Shown here piece after piece: positions 1 through 11,700 of a stretch of 64,000 bases of DNA (its first letter is position 1; every line of letters starts with the position of its first letter). The position numbers and the translations under genes were made by a program. Under the pieces are notes generated by a model, which saw only the letters and a list, made by a program, of their open reading frames with translations, was not told the origin of the DNA and made no database searches. The stretch comes from Neospora caninum Liverpool (taxonomy: Eukaryota > Apicomplexa > Conoidasida > Eucoccidiorida > Sarcocystidae), in the NCBI RefSeq assembly GCF_000208865.1, contig NC_018386.1, forward strand, positions 1,364,001-1,428,000. Reading direction: 5' to 3'.

Positions 1-1839
1 AACACCCCTTGCAAAAACAGGTATGCCTCACGACAAAAATAGGCTACTAAACGAGCTTCCATCCAACGGATTTGTATATTCGAGTGCAAATCGGCCTCGC
101 AGTACCAAATCCGCAACAGCTGACGTTGAAGAGCTTTCACCGCTTTCTCTGCTGGTAGGCCTCCTCGACGGAGTGTGCCTCAACAATCTCTTCTGTTGCC
201 GATTTCTCGACCTAGCTACTCCGATACTCAGCCCCGCCAACCATTGCCAAGGACTGTTTCGGCTGCGTTACGCTTATACCAAGCAGAATGGTACCATACA
301 CGTATCTGTTTCCTCTGCTACACGGTTGATGTCTGCATGAGGCACGGTCGGCCAATGTAAGTTTGAGTTGAAACTGAAATCCACTGTTACCGTAGTAAAG
401 CAGTAAACCATGGCACGTTTGTCTAACCGTGCCTCCACCGTAGCGATGTTGCCCGTGGCCAATCCCCTTCCCCCTTGGCACGGTTGCTGCACAGGTCGTC
501 TCCAGTGTTGTCGCACTCCACTTGTGCAAAGTGGAGCACGTCCGTATTAGTCTCCTATCTTCCATGGCGTCGTTCACTGAACGCCGGTTCCCAGTCTACG
601 TCAATGGAAGGCGTGCGGGAATTGGAACAAAAAGAGGCTCATTCATGCTGTGTTCCAACGGTCTCTTCACACCTCCCGGTACGCGGCAACCATGGCAGAC
701 TTGCCCCTGCGTGGCCTCTGCAGGTGCTCTCTGTGCTGTTCTTCAGTAACGTATCCGGTTCCCGGACCTTTCTGCACTGATATCTTAAGGGTTAAGCGGC
801 TTTTAATCGCCCCGATATCGTCGCTTCTTGATGGATGTCCGCAGTGTCTCACCTCGAAACCGCGTGTTTGCGACATAGTTACGTTCAGCCGTTACCGGAC
901 CCTCGGCGCGGTGTATCACCAGTATGTGTGGCGTGAAACTGGTACATCGAAGAGCGACGCCTGCGACGAAACGCGTGAAACTGGAAAGGCATCCTCACCT
1001 GACATTTTCTGGAAAATAACGCACATTCCGGCGGCCCACGTGGCCGGAAGTGAGACGCCACACCAGAACTCGTCCGCTGGCCGCCTGAAACGATTGCAAA
1101 GGCTGAAGGCTGATTGAAGGCTTCTGCTGTGGATACCTTTCGATCCGTAGAGCAGCAATAGCGACTATGACTGGCATAGACAACTCGTACTCTGAAAGAA
1201 GGCTGCGAACCCATAGGAGCAAACGCTCGGACAGGCTGCGTGTACCTAAACTGCACACACACGCGCTCGCGGACACACGGACCACCGGCTCGGACCCTTC
1301 GGACGCAGTGGTTGCCGGGTGGTCAGTCTCGACCGCGCTCTTGGATCTGCCAAGCACGTAAGCTGCTATATTTTGTCTTTAGAAAAGGAAGCGGTGCAAT
1401 CCATGCATCTGGACGCCAACTGGTCCTGGTTGGACACAGATTTCCGCGATTGTAGAGAGTGCATGGCAATATCGCACATCCCAGGGTTTTTTGCGTTCCT
1501 GCGCAAGCAGTCCTCCTCACAACCGCCTCTTAACCCCGGCCGTGCACTGAAGGCACTGACTTCGTTTTGAGAAACTGGACGACTGAGGGAGGGATGAGCG
1601 GAAAGCGGTGGGTGCGCCACTGCGGACCGGTCGTGCACTGGCAAAATTGCTGGGAGACAGGCTGCTTGTGTGCTGGTCTTTCCACGGCCGGTCCTCCGAC
1701 CCGGTGAGCGTTTTGACAGGCCGAGGCAGTAACCATAACTAACCGTTCCGCATTCCGGACTGCTATTGTATTTGTGCGGTGACGCCGCTTGGAAGACTTA
1801 GCAAGTTCTTGTTCCTCGAGTCTGATCGAGAAAAGCATA
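1..1839. other. No supported gene; 5' flank of the secreted repeat protein
   Basis: I see only short overlapping open frames on both strands here. None has a recognisable domain, signal peptide or convincing splice structure. The last part is presumably the promoter and 5' UTR of the gene starting at 1840. An in-frame open stretch runs back to 1789 but has no upstream ATG. Confidence 0.5.
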
Positions 1840-3807
1840 ATGAAGCTCTTCTCGGAGCTGGTGCTCGCAGGCCTCTCGTTTTTTGCTGCCCTCAATCTCG
1901 CGGGCACGAGCGCCGCACGTGCGGAACTACCGGAGATCGCTGTGCGTGAAGACAATGATTTTCTCTCAGTACCTGATGCACCCGCCACTTCATCCATGGC
2001 CAAACAACCCATGGATCTCCGTCAGCCACCGACCAGTCAGGCCCCGCCTCACCCGCAGGCTGCCAGGGCAAACAATTCCGCATCCGAAAGTTTTGGGACA
2101 GCTGCGGGAAGAGTCACCACGTCCGCTCCCAGGAGCACGAACGGTTTTACCGCAGAACCGGTGAATACAGTCGAGGCGGAGGAGGAGCCAAAACCTGCTG
2201 GCGCAAAGGGACCTGAGATCAAACCTGCGGGGGGAAAGGCAGAGGCGACGGAGCCTGTTGTGGGGAAGGAAGAAGCGCGGAAGAAATCTGCTGTAGGAGA
2301 GAAAGAGGAGGAGAAGAAATCTGCTGTAGGAAAGAAAGAAGAGGAGGAGGAGCCTGCTGTAGGAAATCAAGAGGAGGCGGAGACGAAACCGGCTGTAGGA
2401 AATCAAGAGGAGGAGAAACCGGGTGTACGGAAGGAGGAGGGGGAGAAGAAACCGGGTGTACGGAAGGAGGAGGAGGAGACACCGGGTGTACGGAAGGAGG
2501 AGGAGGAGAAACCAGGTGTACGGAAGGAGGAGGAGAAGAAGAAACCGGCTGTACGGGAGGAGGAGGAGAAGAAGAAACCGGCTGTACGGGAGGAGGAGGA
2601 GACGAAACCGGCTGTAGGAAATCAAGAGGAGGAGAAACCGGGTGTACGGAAGGAGGAGGAGGAGGAGAAACCGGGTGTACGGAAGGAGGAGGAGGAGGAG
2701 AAACCGGGTGTACGGGAGGAGGAGAAGAAGAAACCGGGTGTACGGAAGGAGGAGGAGGAGAAGAAACCGGCTGTACGGAAGGAGGAGGAGGAGAAGAAAC
2801 CAGCAGTAGGAACGGAAGAGGCGGACAAGAAGCCTGCTGTAGGAGAGAGAGAGGAGAAGAAGAAACCGGCTTTAGGGAAGAAAGAGAAGAAGAGGAGGAA
2901 ACCGGCTGTAGGCAAGAGAGAGGAGAAGAAGAAGAAACCGGCTTTAGGCAAGAGAGAGGACGAGAAGGAACCGGCTGTAGGCAAGAGAGAGGACGAGAAG
3001 GAACCGGCTGTGGGCAAGAAAGAGGACGAGAAGGAACCGGCTGTGGGCAAGAAAGAGGACGAGAAGGAACCGGCTGTAGGCAAGAAAGAGGACGAGAAGG
3101 AACCGGCTGTGGGCAAGAAAGAGGACGAGAAGGAACCGGCTGTAGGCAAGAAAGAGGACGAGAAGGAACCGGCTGTAGGCAAGAAAGAGGACGAGAAGGA
3201 ACCGGCTGTAGGAAAGGAAGAGAAGCCTGCCGTAGGAAAGGAGAAGCCTTGTGCTGGGGACGTGGATTCGGAAATGTCGTTTGTTGACCGAATAGAGCAG
3301 GTTGTGCAGGCGGTGTTGGAGAAGCTTCTGATGGACACTACCGGGCTCCCGGCAGCGGAAGTGACAGAGGCAAGGCTTCTGGTGGCTGACTTGAAAGCCG
3401 TTGTCGACGCCGCCGAGGAGGTGCGCGTGTATGGCGAAGGATTTTTGAACGCGTCCGTTGCCATGTTAAAGGCAGCGAAACGTCTGAGAGCTGCTGATGA
3501 GCAACCGTCCCTGTCGAAGGACGAAGTTGTTTTTGTGGTTCGTCATTTCTTGATTACACAAGTGTATATGGAAGATAGATCCAGCTTGTTTCTTGAGGTC
3601 CTGGAGCACCTTGCAGACTTGCTGGCAACGGACCAAATCAAGACGGTGTTTGCAGAGGTGGAGGAGGGCATTTCGTGCAGCGAAGGGGTGGCGCGCGTTG
3701 CGGAGGAGCTCGTACCGCTCGTGAACAAGGCACGGGAACGCCGATACGATGATCTCTTTACTGTCACCTCGTGGTTCATGAACCGTATGGAGCACTTCAA
3801 ATACTAA
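1840..3807 (+). CDS. Secreted acidic/lysine-rich repeat protein, single exon, 655 aa
   Basis: The first in-frame ATG, at 1840, opens a clear signal peptide: MKLFSELV, then a hydrophobic core rich in L, F and A, with a likely cleavage near residue 28 after SAARA. Residues about 109-467 are a low-complexity tandem repeat. Early units are of the type RKEEEEKPGV; later units are near-identical 11-mers of the type KKEDEKEPAVG. The last ~185 residues (from about 470) are non-repetitive, predicted helical, with few cysteines and no membrane segment. I recognise no named family. An N-terminal signal peptide followed by a charged repeat is typical of coccidian dense-granule or other secreted proteins, but that destination is inference. 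I saw no obvious TEXEL-type RRL motif after the signal peptide. The repeat is open in several frames on both strands, so antisense ORFs here are shadows. Confidence 0.8.
   Translation: MKLFSELVLAGLSFFAALNLAGTSAARAELPEIAVREDNDFLSVPDAPATSSMAKQPMDLRQPPTSQAPPHPQAARANNSASESFGTAAGRVTTSAPRSTNGFTAEPVNTVEAEEEPKPAGAKGPEIKPAGGKAEATEPVVGKEEARKKSAVGEKEEEKKSAVGKKEEEEEPAVGNQEEAETKPAVGNQEEEKPGVRKEEGEKKPGVRKEEEETPGVRKEEEEKPGVRKEEEKKKPAVREEEEKKKPAVREEEETKPAVGNQEEEKPGVRKEEEEEKPGVRKEEEEEKPGVREEEKKKPGVRKEEEEKKPAVRKEEEEKKPAVGTEEADKKPAVGEREEKKKPALGKKEKKRRKPAVGKREEKKKKPALGKREDEKEPAVGKREDEKEPAVGKKEDEKEPAVGKKEDEKEPAVGKKEDEKEPAVGKKEDEKEPAVGKKEDEKEPAVGKKEDEKEPAVGKEEKPAVGKEKPCAGDVDSEMSFVDRIEQVVQAVLEKLLMDTTGLPAAEVTEARLLVADLKAVVDAAEEVRVYGEGFLNASVAMLKAAKRLRAADEQPSLSKDEVVFVVRHFLITQVYMEDRSSLFLEVLEHLADLLATDQIKTVFAEVEEGISCSEGVARVAEELVPLVNKARERRYDDLFTVTSWFMNRMEHFKY
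2164..3245 (+). repeat. Coding tandem repeat, 30-33 nt units
   Basis: Degenerate units encode E/K-rich peptides separated by PAVG or PGVR. From about 2985 to 3210 the 33-nt unit encoding KKEDEKEPAVG recurs almost perfectly, differing mainly at a synonymous gta/gtg position. The graded identity (diverged 5' units, homogeneous 3' units) suggests recent unequal exchange in the 3' part. Length is likely to differ between strains. Confidence 0.9.
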
Positions 3808-5785
3808 ACAAGGACTGTGTGCATGCGAGCATTACGGCCCATACGCACACTGTTTATAGGAACTAACAGTTTTTTCACAAACGCTATTTCCGGATAGGTA
3901 AGAGGGGGAAACCGTGTGAACGTGTTCCGATTCGCGCCCCGTTTGTGTAGATTCGGGATAAGCTTGCGGCGCGGGGGTGACGTGTGAATTTCCTGCATGG
4001 GTGCCGTACAGGAATTGCGGTAGTATGACAATGTGCCTAAGGGGGTCGGTCAGTAAGGAAAGGCGTATGCTCCCAAAGGAACTGGTAGAGTAGGGCAACG
4101 GTTCCGGTGCACTGAAAGGTGAACCGCAAAGCTGGGTTTGCCGCCTACATGGAAATGTTGTTAGCGGATGCCGCCGTTCTCCATTCATGTCCATACCAGA
4201 AAAGGGCGGTTCTGGTTGGATCTGGGCCAGCCCGCAAGGTACCGCGAATCACGCTTGGGGGTAGCTTTCGCGACATGTGCACAGCCTGTAGAAGATGGAT
4301 GCGCAGCTCACGAAAGCAGGGAACGCGTGAGCGGCTGAGGCATACTAAGCAGGGAAGCTAGACTGTTCGACAGAACGGACGAAAGATGTGAACCAAAAGT
4401 TAGGAGCTTGTTGCCGACAGAGTGGTTACAAGGTAGGCGATATGCCTCATCAAAGCACGAGGGTGGAGGGTAGACCGACCGGCAGGATGACGTGAATCAA
4501 CGAAAATGGAGCACCAGAAGAAGGTCCGCGCGTTGAAGCGGTGACTACGTCAGCAGTGGCGCATCTGCAGATCAACTGGAGTCCATTCCTTCCGCAGAGA
4601 ATCCCGGAGGGGGAGACAGGACGTGCAAGTAACGCGGATGTATAGTTTGTCAGCAACTGGGAGCATAGAGCGCTTATAGGAGGAAGTGAATCGGAATCGA
4701 AGATGCAAAGAGGGGATAGGGTTTTCATGGGTATTTGCGATGTTTCCGCCTATACAGCACCCGCGCAGTGACAGAGAAGAGGATGGGTCTCCGTGGAAGG
4801 GGGGGGAAGTTGGACAACGCATCTGTCGAGTCGTCTTCGCTGGTAGTCGTAGCTGTTGTTGTGGAAGGCGAATCGTTTTCTTGCAAGTGATGATCGCTAT
4901 TCTTGAGACACACGTGATGTCGCGTGCCGTTTTGTGTGAATGTTCGAAGAGAGAGGACGCTACGAATAAGACCACTTTTTGGCTACGGCCTCGTCCCATT
5001 AGCGACACTCTTGTGACGGCGCAGTGAGGAACGACCGTTCCACGCTTATTATGTGTATCAGGCTGAGTATCCAGGTCAGCGGCTGCTCACGGGAAGACTA
5101 CCGATTGCCGATGAGAGGGGAACCAATTTGTCTAAACGCGCAAGTGGAAGGAAACCACGCAAACATGCGTTCCTGAAATTTGTAGACTCCTGCCGAAAAA
5201 GAGTTGGCGCAGGGCTTTTCACACAGGGGGCAGTCTGCCGTTTGCACAGACCCTGGGTTTTTCGTCGGCCTCCTAGAGTGTGACTCACTGCAAGACGTCT
5301 GTCTACTTGAGCTGGATGAGATGCCCTTGGAGACAACGAGGGGCTCTACGAAGGCGAGCTACCACCAACACTTACAGGCTCCTGCCAGCCGGGGCTCCTG
5401 GTGGTGTTTGAAGAGGTATGGATACGGAGAGTCTGTGTTTTATTTGCACGTGGTGCTGTCTACGTCTGCGGAGCCATGAACCATGGAAAAAACGCGTATC
5501 GCCACTCCGAACTAGAGGGCTTTGGAGCTGCCGGGGAACAGGAAGCAACGACATTCGTCAAAATGTCTCGGCATCTCGCTCCACGATGCACTACTCACAC
5601 AGTAGGGTCAGAGTCGGACAGAGCAAAGGGACGTTTCCAATCATTCTGATGTGGCGACTACACAGCCTAAGCTTTTTGTAGCCAGGGGTCTATCCGCCTC
5701 ACATCGGCGAAAGGTGCGACGATCAAGTTTTTCGTCCCGTATCCGGAGTGTCTAGAAACACATCCTCTGGAGATACTTTCGTGCA
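3808..5785. other. Convergent intergenic region, no supported gene
   Basis: It lies between the stop of the secreted repeat protein (+) and the stop of the RTEL1-like helicase (-), so it should hold both 3' UTRs. The open frames present are short, overlap on both strands and show no family motif. Confidence 0.5.
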
Positions 5786-8700
5786 TTAGGCGGGAACGAG
5801 ATGTTTCTCGCGAGTGCGAGCTCGGCAAACAGGACACTCCAGACGGTTCTTCAGCTGCTCGGTCCAGCAAACCTGTAGGGCGATCAAAAGCAAACGCATG
5901 CAAAGTAAAGGAGTAAGGCGCTGGTCGACGACACGGCGCGAACAAATGGATCAAACCACGGGCACCCCGAATGGTGAGAGCGCCACGTTTCCGAGGAAAG
6001 CGGGCGACCTCTGGGACACGCAGCGCTCGGAAAGGCGAAGAAACGCCGCCCCCGTCCGATTCCCAGAAGAACGAAAGCTGCGGGAAGGCGGCGGAGTCTC
6101 GTCTGCCAAAAGTTTATAGACGGTTTCGAAAACATCTGAGTCTAGGTTTGAAGAAGGCGAACCAGAATGACGAGACGGTGGCAACGCGACCCCGTTCTCA
6201 ACTAGAATGGAGCAGATCAGCCGGAAAAAAGACCGCCCGTCCAGTGGTTTGCTTACACACTCTGACGGAAGGGGGAAACTGGGATTTTCTTTTCCTTACC
6301 AGGCAGAATTCGTGGCCGCAGTTGAGAGAGCGATGCAGTGGCAGATCCTCGCTGCAAATGAGGCACATGGCAATCTTGCCATGGGCCACGTCCGTCGCCT
6401 CTCTCGAAGGTTGCGTTTCGTCGGGCCTACGCTCCAGTGCCTGTTCATCGCCTTGAGGCTTCTCATCGCCTTGAGGCTTCTCATCGCCTTCGACGCGGCT
6501 TTTCTTCGCGGGCCGTCTCCCCTCGTCTCCTTCGTTCTCTTTTTCTTCTTCCTCCGAATCTCCGGAAACAGTGATGGGTGCATTGCGCTTCTCCGCCGGC
6601 GCGCCGACTTGCGACGAGGGCGTCTTCCCGGGCGCTACTGACCGAGCCCCGTTTGTTGCCGCCCCGTGCCCGTCTTCGCCCTCTTCGTCCCGCAGTCGCT
6701 GCGGCTCTTCTGTTGGCGGTCTAATCCCCAGGCTCGGGCGTTCGACGCGTTTGCAGTGGGTCTCCACAGACAACAGCAGATCTCGCTGGTAAGCTGCAGG
6801 CACGAACCGCGCGATGACAGTGTCGAGAATCGTCTTCTTCTGCCAGAGCGAATGGTCGTCAGGAACCGGAGGCGCATGCGGATGCTCTGCTGAACAGAGC
6901 GAAGGCAGTTTACGTGGGAGCGGCAGGAGCAGATTTCGGAGGCGCTCAACCACCTCTCGATACCCCCTCTCGGCGTGCGACCGCGCCTTGCCGCGTAGGC
7001 CGCCGAGCTGGCGCATGCAGATACAGAACGTGAAGAACTTGTTGCCTGGAGACCCGGCGGCCGGAGCCGCAGCTGCGTTCTCTTCCTCCGTGAACAGGCG
7101 CTGGACCTGGAGAATGAGCTCTGCGGCCGCCTGCTTTTCTGCCTCTTTCTTGCTTTGCCGCGACTCCTCGCCTCGCGCACCCTTCTCACTGCCGCCTTTC
7201 TCCCAACTCCCCGACGCCTCCCTGCTCTCTGCCTTCTTGCTGTCTCCTCGCTGACCGTCTCTCGCGCCTGCGTCCCCTGGCGCCTCGAGGTGAGCCCACT
7301 CAGCCCTCCCCCCCGGCTGCGACGCGCTCGGCTCGACTTCCTCTCCGTTCGCGAAGGCCTCAGAGGGCGCCTCGAGCTCGGCGAGGGACAACACTCTCTC
7401 TCCCTTGCCTTTCTCGCGCCTCTTCGCCTCCTCTCGGAAAGGTTTCCTCCCCGTCGACAGCAAGACAGCCTCGCGCGCCCGGCGGCGCTCCGCCGCCACC
7501 TGCGTGGGGCAGAGAGGCACATTCGTCTCTGGTTTTTCTTCTGCGCCTCCGAGACGAAGACGGTCCGCAGAGGCCCCGTGGAGTCTCGACAGCTCCGGAG
7601 CGTCGCGTCCAATCTTCGTTGCCGAGACAAGCACTTGCACTGCCTGGTCCGCTCTGAGCGCGGCCGGATTCGGCGGCGATGAGGGCGCGTCACTGTCGGG
7701 AAAACGGGGACGGCGGGGTGTCTCCGTGTGGGGAAGTCCAGAGCCACCAGGGTCAGAGACAAAACAGGAGAGAGCCTCTGCAGTCGAGGGCCTGTTCATC
7801 TTTGCGAGGGCGAACTGAAGGAGCGGCGCCGGCAGACGCGAGAAAAAGGAACGAATTCGCGATGCCAGAAAAGAGAGAGGCGACGAGGCAGGCGGCAGCT
7901 CCAGCGACCGACGCACCCACCGAGGCAAATCCTTCTGGAGGTCGGGAGCGGCAAATCTGGCGAGCAGAAAGAGAGAGAAAAAGAAACGGAAGAGGAACCG
8001 AATCGAAGAGAAAGTGAGAGAGAGGAGCGAGGACAGCGGCAGCGAGGGAAAAGGGAGGCGCGCCAGAGAATGCACCAAAATCGGCAAACCAGGCAACGCG
8101 GGAACAGCGAGAAGAAGGTGAGAGAGAGAAGAATGCAGCGAGACGAAAGAGACAAGAGAAGACACGGGAGAGACGGACGAGAGGTGAGGCCGCTGAAGAA
8201 GAGAGAAGAGGGCGAGCGTACAGAATAATCCCGGCGAAACAGACCTGAGAAGACACTCTTTTCATATTTCTTCTCACCGTTTATCCAAAAAGACGACGAC
8301 TCCAAAATCCTTCGCATGCCGCACAACGCGCCCGACAGCCTACCAACGAGCCGCAAAGGAAGCATCCAGTCCGCAGGGGCACGAAGAAAGTGAATGTAGG
8401 TTCAGACACAGACGACAAAGCTCGGGACAAACACGAACGCATCCAACAGGAGAGATGCATGCATCGTGAACACAAACCGTTACATGCAGACAGATGCTCG
8501 CAGATGCATGTGTGTCCCGACGAATCAATGCAGGTGAACATGAATGCATTCATGCATCTCTCTCAAACTTGATACATATATATGTATATATGTATATGCA
8601 AATATGGGAATATATTTAAAGATGAATTCTGTAGCATGCACAATTAAGGCGCACGCCTACACATCTGTCTACTTGGGTAATTGTCTCGGACAGGGGCCGG

Positions 8701-11700
8701 GCGCGGTGAAGGAAACAGGAAAAGGTCAAAGATCTCACCTGATTGACAGCTCGGCGCGCCTCCTGCTCGTACCACTGCCGTCCACTGATGAGCAATGAGG
8801 AGTCTCCCGCCCCGGCCTCTCTACCTGTCACGAGAAACGGGCGAGACGCCGCAAACATCAGCCAGCAGCAGGCGCTCCATGCATGCATGCAAACATCTCT
8901 ATAAACACAGGTCTGTAGAGATGTGAATGGACAAAAGCTTCGTGCAGATGCGGTGGACACAAACGTTTCAGGCGGTGTATCTGCGCCTGAAGTTCCACGG
9001 CCAAACGGAGTCGGAGTTGTTTGCAGGCAGTCCCTCCCCAGAGAGTCCTCCAGATCTGCATGCGTGGCGTCTCCACAAGGGCCCGCCGCTGCACGCCACT
9101 ATCGCTCGCAGGAAGACGCGAGACGGGAGCGGCTTCCCCCGTCTCGTTTCCTCTGACCGTCGCGTCTCCTCACCTCGGCCCGGCCCACTCGATCCGGCCG
9201 CGTGCTGCTGCATGCAGTCGTCTAGCCACATCCGCTTCAGCTGGACGCGCGGCTCGAAGAACGACGCGAGGGGCAACCCGCAGACGACCACCGCGCGGCA
9301 CGCGTGGTCTGAGAAGTCGATGCCTGAACAAGGGAAAGGGAAACTCGCGTGGCAGCGCCTCCACCCCGAACCGAGGCGAACGTTTCGCCTAGGCACGCGC
9401 GCGCGCCTCTGGAAGCCGAATCTAGACGGAAGAACAGGAACGGGGCGAGAACGGAAGCGTGACTCAACAGGCTAGGACGCCAGCGTACCCAAGCCGGCGC
9501 GAGAGGGGAAACGGGGCCCGCAGAGACCACCCGCGCGCAGGTGCACAAAGGGAAAACCCGATATGGTTCTGATCATCCTAGCATCTAAGGAGTTGTCTTC
9601 GCGGTTAATACGCTGGATAAGAGGCGTCCGTGCACATTACGCTGAACGGGAGACTGGCGATTCGAGAGCGAGAAACACGGGGCGCGAGACAGGGTGGACG
9701 CGGCGGTCACCACATCGCAGAATTCGAGGAGCAGAGAAGAGACAGAGACAAGTCCTGGAAAAGGCGATTCCTAGACGCGGAGGATCCGCGTCCGTTTCGT
9801 CCGAGGTCGCGTTTGAAGAGGCAAAAAGTTCCCGAGCTTCGCGCGTGGCTTGCCGTTGGAGCGCCCTTTAAACACACATTTGTGAACGATTTTGCCTGGA
9901 GCGCGCGCGGCTCGCTTACCTTCTGCCGCCTTGCCTTTGCACACCGCCAACAGGACTGCGCCCGTTCGCGCGTCTCCGCAAAGGCCTCTTTCGCCTTCCT
10001 GGCCACGGCGAGAGTCTCTGCTTCCCCGCGGAAGGTCGCGCTCCGCCGCCTCCTGGACAGAGCGCTGAAACGCGACGAGCAGATCCGCCATGTCTCGCGA
10101 GTTCGCCGGTTCCACAAAAACTTCCTTCGCCTCCTGCAGAGCCCCAAAAATCGATTCAGGCGACGACCGAGAAGAAGCGGGGCGCGCGGCAGGCGCAGCC
10201 GCGATAGGGCGCGGAGCGCGGAAACCGAAAAAGGAGGAGAACTGAGAAGAAGAAGCAGAGGAAGACGAAGAAGAGGAAGAAAAGGCAGACGAAGAAGAGG
10301 AATAAGACGCAAGGGGTTTTTTCCATTCGTTGATGCATGTGTGCATTTGAGCGTAGGAGGCAAAGAAGCAGAGAACTCCGCCGCCGACGAGCGTGCAAAT
10401 GCGCAACAGCGAGAACCCGAGCGCGCGCAGATATTCCGGTCGATTTCGATTCTGCGGAAGACACAGGCACCAGACCCCCACACCGTAAATGCCCAATCTG
10501 TTGCATCTCCAACAGCCACTTGAACAAGGACTCCTCCAATCAAGTATGCTGGGCATTTAAATTCGTCATCACCATGGAACCCTTGCCCCGATCCAAACGT
10601 ACAGTCCTGCTAGGGCGTGTGCGCCACGTCTCAGTGTGTACACGCAAATGCCTGCTCCGTGCTGGCGGTGTATTTGCACAGCACAAACCCACACACCCAC
10701 CCTCAGCGACAAACACGCCTAAAGCCATGCATGCACACAAACATATATATATATATATATATATATAGATACATATGAATACATATATATACATATATAT
10801 ATATATACTCATGGATATGTATGTATGCATTGGATGCGTGGGGAGGAACTGGGGAGCGGAGAAGGCAGCGGTGCCCTGACAAGAGCTGGTCGTATTGAGA
10901 GAGCGCTGGACAGGCCGAGGTGCGTTGCGTCAGCGCCTCGACGTTTGGTTCGCACCTGGAACGTGGAAATCAGTGTTTCGGTTTGACTCGCATGCGCCTC
11001 GTCTTCTTGCGTTGGCGAGAACAGGGCGTGGTCTTCCGTCTCCTCTTTCCGATCTTGCTCCAGTTGCTGGTGGTAGTATCGGCGGCTTTTGTAGTTCCGG
11101 AAGTCATTCCATACTCGCTTCAAGTCGCTCGGTCTCTCCTCCTGGTCCCCGCTGCCTCCGCGGCCTTCGCTGCCGCCTGGGATCGCGGCGCTCGAGGCGC
11201 GCGCAGCCTCGGCGAGATTCACTTGCGAGAGAACAGTCGCAAACAGCTGATTGGGCCCCACGACGTGGTCATTTTCCAGAAAAATCGAAAACTTGAGGAG
11301 GCCGGGAGTCCCCAGACGCTGCGCGAGAGGCGGCAGCGGCGCGAGAGTCCCTGCAAGGAAAGCCACGCCGAGACACAGCAGGCAAAAAACCGTCCCTTTC
11401 TCAGCCGTCACTTCGCCTGCACACGCGCGTGCGGGGTGGAGACACAGCGCTCTGGCAACGGGCACTGAGAAAGACACACACACGGGCGTCGAGGAAGGCC
11501 TGCCGCCGCAGCTCGCCACGCCTAGAAAGAGGAAACTGCGTCGCAAAAGGCGTTCACGGCAGAGTCCAACACCTGCAGCTACGCGCCGCGTCTTCGACAG
11601 ACGCGCCGCCCGTGTGAGACCACCTGCGAGTGTGCGGGAGGTTTGTCCCAGAGCGCCACAGCCAACCTTGCTGAGAGAGAAGGCGACTCCAGAAACATCT

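Noticed and set aside
1990..3464. Minus-strand frames of 211 and 280 codons opposite the secreted repeat protein
   Set aside because: Reverse reading of the same tandem repeat. They have no start context and no domain, while the plus frame has a signal peptide and non-repetitive ends.
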